Notes under the pieces: generated by a model | What the model was told of the DNA's origin: nothing | The model's database searches: none | What the model saw: the letters and a program-made list of their open reading frames with translations, nothing else | Made by a program: the position numbers and the translations under genes | Assembly (NCBI GenBank): GCA_937927885.1 | Contig: CALEZJ010000041.1 | Span: 1-5,888, forward strand | DNA: 5,888 nt | Direction of reading: 5' to 3' | From: an uncultured Paracoccaceae bacterium | Lineage (GTDB): Bacteria; Pseudomonadota; Alphaproteobacteria; Rhodobacterales; Rhodobacteraceae | Shown: positions 1 to 5,324 of the stretch, piece after piece | How the letters are laid out: every line of letters begins with the position of its first letter | Numbering within the stretch: position 1 is the stretch's first letter

Positions 1-213
1 GGTACGGCCGGGTCGATGTAGTCGACGTGCTCGTCGTAGCTTTCGCCGGCGCGGTAGTGCAGCAGGTTCGGCCACTCTGAATGCAGTAGCGGTTGGTTTG
101 CCGCAACGCACACGCGCCGCCAGACCAACGCATGCAGGAAATCGAGGTCGCCGAGACCGATCGGCGCGCAGCGGTTGCTGCGCATGGCGTGCCGGGCCTC
201 GCGACCCATGCTG
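1..213 (-). other. 2OG-Fe(II) dioxygenase (prolyl 4-hydroxylase-like) segment in frame with the transporter
   Basis: In the same frame as the transporter, residues from about 222 to 291 read like the middle of a bacterial prolyl 4-hydroxylase-type dioxygenase. There is a G-R-E-A-R-H-A-M-R-S-N stretch, then NLLHYRAGESYDEHVDYIDP. The HYRAGESYDEHVDY part is the family's Y-x-x-G-x-x-Y/F-x-x-H-x-D motif, and His283 and Asp285 would be two of the three iron ligands. The distal histidine and the 2-oxoglutarate-binding basic residue would lie beyond the window. The N-terminal part of such a domain is also missing. Codons CAA, CTA, TCA and GTA cluster in this short stretch and look less biased than the neighbouring genes, which suggests a different origin. 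Recognition is from motif memory, not a database search. Confidence 0.6.
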
Positions 214-875
214 GCGTCGTTGACCCACGAGGTTCCCCAATAGGCAAAGACGACCGCCGCGCCCGCGACGACGCCCCAGACGATTTCCACGGGCTGGCGG
301 CGCAGCGGGCCATGGAGCAGCGCCCAGAGCAGAAACCCCGCCGCGACAATCAGGGCTGTCGCCAGTTGCGGCAGTCCGGTGATCGCCTGCACCGTAGCGG
401 CGATGCCTTGGGGATCGCGGGTTTCCATCTGGTCGAACAGCGCCACGCGCAGGGGCGCCAAAGGGCCCGAGAGGGTGATGAACCCGAAAATCCCCATCAC
501 CACGACCACCACCAGCGAGCGCAGGTCACCGCCGCCAAAGCGCACCAGCGCGCCAAAGCCGCAATTGCCCGCCAGCGCCATGCCATAGCCAAAGACCAGC
601 CCTCCGGCGACGGACGCCCAGGGATTCCAGGCAATCTGGTGATAGAAGGTGTTCGCGATCTGGATCTGCCCCAGCGCCGCGCCCACAAAGGTGCCCGCAA
701 TCGCCACCGCCAGCACCACGCCCCACAGCCTCAGGCGTCGCTGGTCACCGCCATAGGCAGCGGATTCCAGCGCGCCCAGCGTGCAGAAATTGCCCAGCCG
801 CGCCGACAGGCCCAGCACCAACCCGGCAATCAGCCCGACCAATGCCGCCTGAAGCCCATAGGGAAAAGTGTCCAT
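1..875 (-). CDS. YeeE/YedE (SoxT-like) membrane protein, chimeric and cut by the window edge
   Basis: The frame starts at ATG 875-873, preceded by AGGAAGGA about 8 nt upstream, and stays open to base 1 (291 full codons). Residues 1 to about 220 are a hydrophobic multi-pass protein of the YeeE/YedE family, whose members import thiosulfate or related sulfur compounds (SoxT, TsuA). Family marks are GNFCTLGA with Cys31 and GYGMALAGNCGFGALVRFGGG with Cys105; these match the cysteine positions Cys38 and Cys112 of the second transporter in this window. The second half, expected to contain a third conserved cysteine, is missing. From about residue 223 (GREARHAMRSNR) the sequence instead resembles a 2OG-Fe(II) dioxygenase. 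The gene is divergent from the hydrolase at 1066. The transporter assignment is firm; whether the fused product is real is uncertain. Confidence 0.75.
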   Translation of the reverse strand, partial: MDTFPYGLQAALVGLIAGLVLGLSARLGNFCTLGALESAAYGGDQRRLRLWGVVLAVAIAGTFVGAALGQIQIANTFYHQIAWNPWASVAGGLVFGYGMALAGNCGFGALVRFGGGDLRSLVVVVVMGIFGFITLSGPLAPLRVALFDQMETRDPQGIAATVQAITGLPQLATALIVAAGFLLWALLHGPLRRQPVEIVWGVVAGAAVVFAYWGTSWVNDASMGREARHAMRSNRCAPIGLGDLDFLHALVWRRVCVAANQPLLHSEWPNLLHYRAGESYDEHVDYIDPAV

Positions 876-943
876 CGCGCGCGTCCTTCCTGCAACCCCG
901 GTCCAGAATCCCGTCCCGGCACGGAAAAGCAAGCGGGGATTTC

Positions 944-969
944 GCAACATTCACGAAGGAGAATATTGC
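944..969. promoter_or_regulatory. Inverted repeat, candidate operator
   Basis: GCAACATTC (944-952) and GAATATTGC (961-969) are reverse complements at 8 of 9 positions, separated by an 8-nt spacer. The repeat is AT-rich inside GC-rich DNA and overlaps the proposed -35 of the hydrolase promoter, where a dimeric repressor would act. ATTC/GAAT halves also appear in the AT-rich sites near soxT and soxX, so SoxR is a candidate ligand, but the site may belong to another regulator. Confidence 0.45.
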
Positions 970-993
970 AGCCGGGCGCGAGTGTGCTATGCA
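965..993 (+). promoter_or_regulatory. Putative promoter of the MBL-fold hydrolase gene
   Basis: TTGCAG (965-970) is followed after 17 nt by TATGCA (988-993), with TGTG just upstream of the -10. Each hexamer matches the sigma-70 consensus only partly, as is common in alphaproteobacteria, where the TTG of the -35 is best kept. Transcription would begin near 1000, at the base of the leader hairpin. The promoter is inferred from spacing and position only. Confidence 0.3.
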
Positions 994-1000
994 TCCGGGA

Positions 1001-1060
1001 CCGGGTTCTCCCAACCGGCCCCTTGATGCCCGCCCCTGCGGGCCCTGATCCTTTGGGAGA
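1001..1060 (+). promoter_or_regulatory. Structured mRNA leader that can sequester the Shine-Dalgarno sequence
   Basis: Three pairings are visible. Hairpin A pairs CCGG 1001-1004 with CCGG 1015-1018 and TT 1006-1007 with AA 1013-1014, with G1005 bulged and loop CTCCC 1008-1012. Hairpin B pairs GCCCGC 1028-1033 with GCGGGC 1038-1043 around a 4-nt loop. In addition, TCTCCCAA (1007-1014) is perfectly complementary to TTGGGAGA (1053-1060), which contains the Shine-Dalgarno GGGAG of the gene starting at 1066. The loop of hairpin A could therefore form a loop-SD pseudoknot, or open into a full 8-bp SD-blocking helix. This suggests translational control by a ligand or by temperature. I do not recognise a known riboswitch class, and the fold is predicted by eye. 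Confidence 0.4.
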
Positions 1061-1065
1061 CTTCC

Positions 1066-1956
1066 ATGCACATCACCCGTCGCGCCTTTGCCTTTGGTTC
1101 GGTCGCTTTTGGCGCCTTTGCCGCCAAGGCCTCGATCAACCTGGGCGGCATGCAGATTGACATCGTTTCGGACGGTTCCTTGGTTTTGCCTGCCGATTTC
1201 ATCATGGGCGCGAACCCGCCCGCCGAGATCACCGCGATTCTCGCTGCGCATGGCGCTACCGGAGGCGCTTTGACCCCGCCGTGCAACCTGACCCTGTTGC
1301 GCCATCAGGGCCGTGTGGTGCTGTTTGACGTAGGCTCGGGTCCGGATTTCCAGCCCTCGGCGGGCCGCCTGCCCGACACGCTCGACGCGATGGGCCTTGC
1401 GCCCGAGGACATCACCCATCTGGTGCTGACCCACGGCCACCCCGATCACCTTTGGGGGCTGCTGGACGATTTCGACGACCCCTATCTGCCCAATGCCGAA
1501 ATCCTGATGGGCCGGGCCGAGTTCGATTACTGGATGGACCCGGCCACGATGGACAGCATCGGCACCGCGCGGCAAAGCTTTGCCGCCGGAGCGCAGCGGC
1601 GGCTGGAGGCAGTGGCGGATCGTGTGACGTTCTTTGAGGACGGCGCCGAGATCCTGCCCGGAGTCGCGGCGCGTGGCACCTTTGGCCATACGCCCGGCCA
1701 TATGGCCTTCGAACTGCGCGACGGCTCGGAAAGCCTGATGGTGCTGGGCGATTCGCTGGGCAACCCGCATGTCGCCTTCGAGGCGCCGGGGTTCGAATCG
1801 GGTTCGGACCAGGACCCCGCGATGGCGGCAGCGACGCGGCGGGGGTTGCTGGACCAGTTGGCCAGCGCGCAGATGCGCGTCGCCGGGTTCCACCTGCCGG
1901 GCGGGCTGGGACGGGTCGAACGCACCGGCGGCGCGTTCCGGTTCGTCGCGGATTAA
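1066..1956 (+). CDS. Tat-exported metallo-beta-lactamase-fold hydrolase
   Basis: This 296-residue protein begins with a twin-arginine signal (T4-R5-R6-A-F-A-F, hydrophobic stretch, likely cleavage after AKA at residue 22), so it should act folded and metallated in the periplasm. The MBL metal motif is complete: HGHPDH (His123, His125, Asp127, His128), GHTPGH (His212), LGDS (Asp229) and GFHLP (His276), which fits a dinuclear metal site. GGGAG lies 6 nt before the ATG. The gene sits between two SoxT-type transporter genes in a sox locus, so a role on a sulfur compound (persulfide, thioester or organic thiosulfate) is plausible. Sox clusters often carry SoxH-type MBL proteins, but this gene is not in the soxH position. 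An AHL-lactonase-like activity cannot be excluded from the motifs. Its stop overlaps that of the convergent soxT. Confidence 0.88.
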   Translation: MHITRRAFAFGSVAFGAFAAKASINLGGMQIDIVSDGSLVLPADFIMGANPPAEITAILAAHGATGGALTPPCNLTLLRHQGRVVLFDVGSGPDFQPSAGRLPDTLDAMGLAPEDITHLVLTHGHPDHLWGLLDDFDDPYLPNAEILMGRAEFDYWMDPATMDSIGTARQSFAAGAQRRLEAVADRVTFFEDGAEILPGVAARGTFGHTPGHMAFELRDGSESLMVLGDSLGNPHVAFEAPGFESGSDQDPAMAAATRRGLLDQLASAQMRVAGFHLPGGLGRVERTGGAFRFVAD

Positions 1957-3020
1957 GCCAACTGCACCCGGCTCCCGCGCTGGTCGACCAAAAGGTCGGT
2001 CAGCACGCCGCCGACCCACATGAAGAACAGCGCGACCCAGGCCGTTGCGGCAAAGACCGACCCGCCGGTAACCCCGGCGCCGATCGCACAGCCGCCCGCA
2101 AGCATCCCGCCGAAACCCATGAGCACCGCACCGGTCATCGAGCGGCGCATCGCGCCCTCGCCGTCAAAACCCTGAAAGCGGAAGGTCCGGGTGAGGATCG
2201 ACGCAAGGAAGGCGCCCAGGAACACCCCCGGCACCAGACCGATGTCAAAGCTGAGGCTGGGGGCGGGTTGCAGGAAGTACATCAGCGTGTTCGCCGAGGG
2301 GCCGGTGAAGGTGGCCGAGGTGACGTTGACCGGCTCCCAGGCATTGGCGGCCAGTGTCCAGGTCAGCACCCAGCCCAAGGCTACCGCAAAGCCCACGCCC
2401 GAGGCAAAGACCAGCACGCGCGCGCCGATCCGGGCGCGGATGGCCAATACGATGGCGGCCACGGCCAGCGCCAGACCCAGTGCCAGCCCCGTGCCCTGCG
2501 GCAGGCCCAAAAGCGTCAGCAGGTTCAGGTTCTGCCCGTTGGGCGTGACCCACAGCGCGGCCAGCCAGGTGCGCAGCGGGGCCAGCCAGCCGTGCAGGCT
2601 CATCTGTGCCACGACGGCAAAGATCAGTCCCGACACGACCGAGCGCAGGTTTCCCGTCGCCGCCAGAACCAGGAGGCGGCCCGAGCACCCGCGCGCCAGC
2701 ACCATGCCCGCCCCAAACATCAGCCCGCCGATCACCGCGCCTGACCAGCTTCCCGCGACATTCATCATGCGCGAGTCGCTGCCCCGGAACAGGCCCAGCC
2801 ATTCCGCGCCCTGCACCCAGACCAGCGCGGTGGAAAAGGTCAAGAGCCAGATCGCCACCTTCCCGCCCAGAATTCCGCGCGCGAACTCAACGGTCGCGGC
2901 ACGCAGGCAGAACGAAGACCGCTGCGCAGCGATGCCGAACACAAGCCCGGTCAGCAGCCCGAACAGCGCGCCCACAGGGCCCTCGCCCCACCCTTCGATC
3001 AGGGCGTTGAGCATATCCAT
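1953..3020 (-). CDS. soxT: SoxT-type YeeE/YedE sulfur-compound transporter
   Basis: This is a 355-residue polytopic inner-membrane protein from ATG 3020-3018, with GGGGGAGGA ending 6 nt upstream. A TTG 24 nt further upstream (3044) is in frame but has no such site. It shows the two-repeat YeeE/YedE architecture with three cysteines in conserved settings: QRSSFCLRAA (Cys38), GAGMVLARGCSGRLL (Cys112) and GGMLAGGCAIGAG (Cys311). The structurally characterised thiosulfate importer TsuA of this family passes substrate along three such cysteines. YeeE/YedE proteins beside soxR are called SoxT, and in Pseudaminobacter paired SoxT1 proteins have been linked to thiosulfate uptake and SoxR signalling (from memory). 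It lies downstream of soxS-soxR on the same strand, behind a 66-bp gap with its own AT-rich candidate operator. Confidence 0.88.
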   Translation of the reverse strand: MDMLNALIEGWGEGPVGALFGLLTGLVFGIAAQRSSFCLRAATVEFARGILGGKVAIWLLTFSTALVWVQGAEWLGLFRGSDSRMMNVAGSWSGAVIGGLMFGAGMVLARGCSGRLLVLAATGNLRSVVSGLIFAVVAQMSLHGWLAPLRTWLAALWVTPNGQNLNLLTLLGLPQGTGLALGLALAVAAIVLAIRARIGARVLVFASGVGFAVALGWVLTWTLAANAWEPVNVTSATFTGPSANTLMYFLQPAPSLSFDIGLVPGVFLGAFLASILTRTFRFQGFDGEGAMRRSMTGAVLMGFGGMLAGGCAIGAGVTGGSVFAATAWVALFFMWVGGVLTDLLVDQRGSRVQLA

Positions 3021-3050
3021 CGGCGTCCTCCCCCGCTGCACCAAGGGGGT

Positions 3051-3071
3051 AATATGCGAATAAGGGAATAT
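3051..3071. promoter_or_regulatory. Candidate SoxR operator upstream of soxT
   Basis: The site starts AATATGCGAATA and ends GAATAT, and lies 31 bp upstream of the soxT start, inside the soxR-soxT gap. It matches the soxW-soxX gap site (5355-5375) at 15 of 21 positions. In both, AATATGC is followed by ATA and GAAT at the same spacing. SoxR of P. pantotrophus binds soxS-soxV and soxW-soxX gaps, so a shared motif in these places is a reasonable SoxR box; the assignment is inference. Confidence 0.4.
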
Positions 3072-3086
3072 AGGCCTTGATCTGGA

Positions 3087-3458
3087 TCAGCCGCGAAACA
3101 GCCGCTGGATCACCTCGACCATGGCGCGCACGCGTTCGTCGGCAAGCGAATAGATGATCTGGTTGCCATCCCGTCGCGCCGAAACCAGCTTTTCAAAGCG
3201 CAGCCGTGCCAATTGCTGGCTGACCGCAGCCTGCCGCGACTGGATCAGCAGTTCCAGTTCCGTTACCGTAAGGTCGCGCTCGCACAGGTGATAGAGCATC
3301 AGCAGGCGCCCCTCGTGCCCCAGCGCCTTCAGGAAATCGGCGGCCTCGCGGGTTTCGGCCAGCAGGGACGCGGCCGGGACGCAGGACAGATCGCCGCGCC
3401 GCGCGTCCTGATTCTGCCCGGATCCCTGTCCGTCCGACGCCATTCCTGCCTCGTCCAT
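3087..3458 (-). CDS. soxR: SoxR, ArsR-family repressor of sox genes
   Basis: This 123-residue winged-helix regulator has the ArsR core from about residue 38: FLKALGHEGRLLMLYHL, then the recognition helix SRQAAVSQQLARLR (about 74-87) and the wing RRDGNQIIYSL (95-105). In sox clusters this protein represses soxSVW and soxXYZAB-type operons and is relieved when sulfur compounds are available. SqrR/BigR relatives sense sulfane sulfur with one Cys in the helix before the HTH and one near the C-terminus in a 'FC' context. Here those places are Tyr56 and Arg122; the only cysteines are Cys26 and Cys59. The ATG at 3458 is used here. An in-frame ATG at 3443 has GAGG 5 nt upstream and may be the true start (118 residues); both versions keep the two cysteines. 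The gene is 44 nt downstream of soxS, probably in the same transcript. Confidence 0.88.
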   Translation of the reverse strand: MDEAGMASDGQGSGQNQDARRGDLSCVPAASLLAETREAADFLKALGHEGRLLMLYHLCERDLTVTELELLIQSRQAAVSQQLARLRFEKLVSARRDGNQIIYSLADERVRAMVEVIQRLFRG

Positions 3459-3502
3459 CTGCCCGGTGCGACCCTAGCATGCAGTCCGGGGCAGGGCCAG
3501 CC

Positions 3503-3871
3503 TCAGCCCGTGGGCCCCGCCCGCGCCGCAGCAATCATTTCGCCGATGAAGGGCCAAAAGAAATCCTCGCCCGGAAAGCCGATCAGCCGCCCGGTTTCCC
3601 GCCCATCCGCGCCAATCAGGATGAAGGTCGGCGTCACCGACGGGCGCGAGGCCAGCACGATCTCCTCAGGCAGCGGGCCGCGAAGATCTGCGTGGATCAG
3701 GGGCGCGACCTGCCCCTCGGCCGAGGCACGATAGGCCGGCGCAATGTCGCGGTTGAAAGCGGCGCAGATGTAGCAACCTACCTGCTCGATCATCAGCAGG
3801 CGCAGCTCCTGTGCAGCGGCGGGGCTGCCCAGAACCAACGCCACCAGAAAGCCGATAACCGTTCTGCGCAT
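3503..3871 (-). CDS. soxS: SoxS, periplasmic thioredoxin-like protein
   Basis: Start ATG 3871-3869 is chosen because AGGAG lies 5 nt upstream and the protein then opens with a clean signal peptide (MRRTVIGFLVALVLG, cleavage likely after AAA at residue 20). The upstream in-frame ATG at 3910 lies inside the promoter region. The product has 122 residues. Its active-site motif is VGCYICAAF with Cys33 and Cys36, and a Thr-Pro (SVTPTF) matches the thioredoxin cis-Pro loop. In P. pantotrophus, SoxS is a thioredoxin required for full Sox activity in vivo, thought to reactivate the SoxYZ carrier. It is the first gene of the leftward soxS-soxR unit and divergent from soxV, its likely electron source. 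Confidence 0.87.
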   Translation of the reverse strand: MRRTVIGFLVALVLGSPAAAQELRLLMIEQVGCYICAAFNRDIAPAYRASAEGQVAPLIHADLRGPLPEEIVLASRPSVTPTFILIGADGRETGRLIGFPGEDFFWPFIGEMIAAARAGPTG

Positions 3872-3908
3872 TCTTGCTCCTGATTCCGGTTGACGCGCGA
3901 TCCTATAC

Positions 3909-3927
3909 ATATGAACATTGTAATATT
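3909..3927. promoter_or_regulatory. AT-rich candidate SoxR operator in the soxS-soxV gap
   Basis: This AT-rich stretch starts ATATGAACATT and contains CATATG (3908-3913) and AATATT (3922-3927) in otherwise GC-rich DNA. Aligned from ATATG, it agrees with the soxW-soxX site at 13 of 19 positions. It covers the proposed soxS -10. The corresponding soxS-soxV region is a known SoxR target in P. pantotrophus; the exact box here is inferred. Confidence 0.45.
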
Positions 3928-3945
3928 ATTGATCGGTTCGGGCAA
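3917..3945 (-). promoter_or_regulatory. Putative soxS promoter
   Basis: On the minus strand, TTGCCC (3945-3940) is followed after exactly 17 nt by TACAAT (3922-3917), which differs from TATAAT at one base. Transcription would start near 3910, giving a leader of about 39 nt to the soxS ATG. The -10 lies within the AT-rich candidate operator, so repressor binding would block polymerase. No equally good plus-strand promoter for soxV was found in the gap. Confidence 0.45.
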
Positions 3946-3981
3946 GTCTTGCGTGGGCACCCGATCGAGGAGGAACAACAC

Positions 3982-4719
3982 GTGTTCGACATCACCTTTG
4001 GCGGGGCGGCTCTGGCCGGCCTCCTGTCCTTTCTGTCGCCCTGCATCCTGCCGATGGTGCCGTTTTACCTGTGCTACATGGCCGGGTTGTCGATGGCGGA
4101 ACTGCGTGACGATCAAGGGCTGGCCCCCGGGGCGCAGATGCGTCTGGTGGCCTCGTCGATCGCTTTCGCGCTGGGGGTGACGACGATCTTCGTCCTCCTG
4201 GGCATGGGCGCCACGGCGTTGGGGCAGGCCTTCATCGCCTGGCAAGACAGCCTGCGCTGGGTCGCGGCGGCGGTGCTTTTGGTGTTCGGCCTGCACTTTC
4301 TGGGCGTGGTGCGAATCGGCTTCCTCTACCGGCAGGCGCGGATCGAGAACGCAGGCTCGCCCAAATCGGTGGTCGGCAGCTATGTGATGGGGCTGGCCTT
4401 CGGCTTTGGCTGGACGCCCTGCGTCGGTCCGGCGCTGGCGGCGATCCTGATGATCGCCTCGGGGATGGGCGATATCACGCGGGGCGCGGCGCTGCTCTTT
4501 ACCTATGGCATGGCGATGACGCTGCCTTTCGTGCTGGCGGCGCTGTTCGCGCGGCCCTTCCTGGCCTGGGTCGCGCGGCACCGGTCGAAACTGGGGCATG
4601 TGGAAAAGGTGATGGGTGCGCTGTTGATCCTGTTTGCCGTGCTGATTGCCACCAACTCGCTGAATTACATCGCACAATGGATGATCGAGGTGGCCCCGTG
4701 GATGGCCACCCTGGGCTGA
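3982..4719 (+). CDS. soxV: SoxV, CcdA/DsbD-type membrane thiol-disulfide transporter
   Basis: SoxV moves reducing equivalents from cytoplasmic thioredoxin across the inner membrane to periplasmic thioredoxins (SoxW, SoxS). The start is a GTG at 3982, with AGGAGGA at 3968-3974; the frame is also open upstream, but the residues back to 3874 are not hydrophobic and overlap the promoter. The resulting 245 residues are typical of CcdA. There are about six membrane segments, and the redox cysteine pair is Cys21 in FLSPCILPMVPFY and Cys147 in FGWTPCVGPALA, each in the family's P-C setting. An additional Cys31 lies in YLCYMAG. The C-terminus is short and lacks the extra thioredoxin domain of DsbD. 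soxW follows after 11 nt, so the two are co-transcribed. Confidence 0.93.
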   Translation: MFDITFGGAALAGLLSFLSPCILPMVPFYLCYMAGLSMAELRDDQGLAPGAQMRLVASSIAFALGVTTIFVLLGMGATALGQAFIAWQDSLRWVAAAVLLVFGLHFLGVVRIGFLYRQARIENAGSPKSVVGSYVMGLAFGFGWTPCVGPALAAILMIASGMGDITRGAALLFTYGMAMTLPFVLAALFARPFLAWVARHRSKLGHVEKVMGALLILFAVLIATNSLNYIAQWMIEVAPWMATLG

Positions 4720-4730
4720 AGGAGGAAGAA

Positions 4731-5324
4731 ATGCCAATGAACCGCCGTCTGATCCTTTCGGGCCTCGCCCTGACCCTCGCTGCACCGGCCCTGATCCGTC
4801 CGGCGCGTGCCGACCTGCCGCATCCGCCTCTGGGCGAGGACGGGCTGCACAAGCCCGCGTGGTTGCACGAGACCTTCCGCGACCTGCGCGACGATCTGGA
4901 CGAGGCCAATGCGGCGGGCAAGCGGTTGCTGATCCTGGTCGAGCAGCGCGGCTGCATCTACTGCACGCGGATGCATGAGCAGGTCTATACCGACGAGCGA
5001 ATTGACCGGATGCTGCGCGAAGATTTCATGGTCGTTCAGATGAATCTGTTCGGCGATGTTCCGGTGACCGATTTTGACGGAACCGAACTGCCCGAACGGC
5101 AGATGATGCGACGCTGGGGTGTGGTGTTCACGCCGACGATGATCTTCCTGCCCGAGGTGGCGCCCGAATCGGGCAATGCCGCGCAGGGGGCCTCGATGGT
5201 GCTGCCCGGCGCCTTCGAGCGGGGGACGACACGGCTGATGCTGCAATGGGTGCTGGAGCGCGGCTACGAGGGCGAGGAGCATTTCCAGCATTACGTCGCG
5301 CGCAACCTCAACGCGGGCAATTGA
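4731..5324 (+). CDS. soxW: SoxW, periplasmic thioredoxin
   Basis: This 197-residue exported thioredoxin-fold protein starts at ATG 4731, 5 nt after AGGAGG, which overlaps the end of soxV. A second ATG at 4737 is also possible. The leader has a twin-arginine-like core (N4-R5-R6-L-I-L-S) and probably ends at ARA, residue 27. The redox site is VEQRGCIYCTRMH with Cys75 and Cys78, and FTPTMIF (Pro135) is the cis-proline loop. Homology with SoxW of Paracoccus and its place directly behind soxV indicate that it receives electrons from SoxV. In P. pantotrophus SoxW was reported to be dispensable for thiosulfate oxidation while SoxV is needed (from memory). Use of Tat rather than Sec is inferred from the RR pair and is not certain. 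Confidence 0.92.
   Translation: MPMNRRLILSGLALTLAAPALIRPARADLPHPPLGEDGLHKPAWLHETFRDLRDDLDEANAAGKRLLILVEQRGCIYCTRMHEQVYTDERIDRMLREDFMVVQMNLFGDVPVTDFDGTELPERQMMRRWGVVFTPTMIFLPEVAPESGNAAQGASMVLPGAFERGTTRLMLQWVLERGYEGEEHFQHYVARNLNAGN

Larger units (their letters stand above)
876..1065. promoter_or_regulatory. Divergent intergenic region between the SoxT-like gene and the hydrolase gene
   Basis: This 190-bp region separates two divergent starts (ATG 875 minus, ATG 1066 plus). It holds the ribosome binding site of the minus-strand gene (AGGAAGGA on the minus strand, about 883-890), a 9-bp inverted repeat (944-969), a plausible plus-strand promoter (965-993) and a structured leader (1000-1065). No convincing minus-strand promoter hexamers were found. 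Confidence 0.6.

Noticed and set aside
93..1160. Long plus-strand open frame (355 codons)
   Set aside because: Low-complexity, His/Gln/Arg-rich translation lying opposite the YeeE/YedE gene and running across the divergent promoter region; no ribosome binding site or recognisable domain.
1066..1956. Naming the MBL gene soxH
   Set aside because: The fold fits, but soxH lies at the far end of sox operons and the sequence alone does not separate SoxH from other MBL hydrolases.
745..2019. Long open frame on the minus strand (424 codons) across the MBL gene
   Set aside because: It is antisense to a gene with complete MBL motifs. Its translation is rich in Arg, Gln, His and Gly without domain features, as expected for a shadow frame in GC-rich DNA.
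2191..3063. Plus-strand open frame (290 codons) opposite soxT
   Set aside because: The antisense strand encodes a clear membrane transporter with conserved cysteine motifs; this translation is Pro/Ser/Arg-rich and featureless.
3073..3092. TGATC-TG-GATCA palindrome at the soxR stop as a terminator
   Set aside because: The loop would be only 2 nt and no T-tract follows in either direction; it also overlaps coding sequence.
3793..4785. Minus-strand open frame (330 codons) opposite soxV
   Set aside because: Overlaps soxV entirely, and its translation is His/Gln/Arg-rich with no domain.
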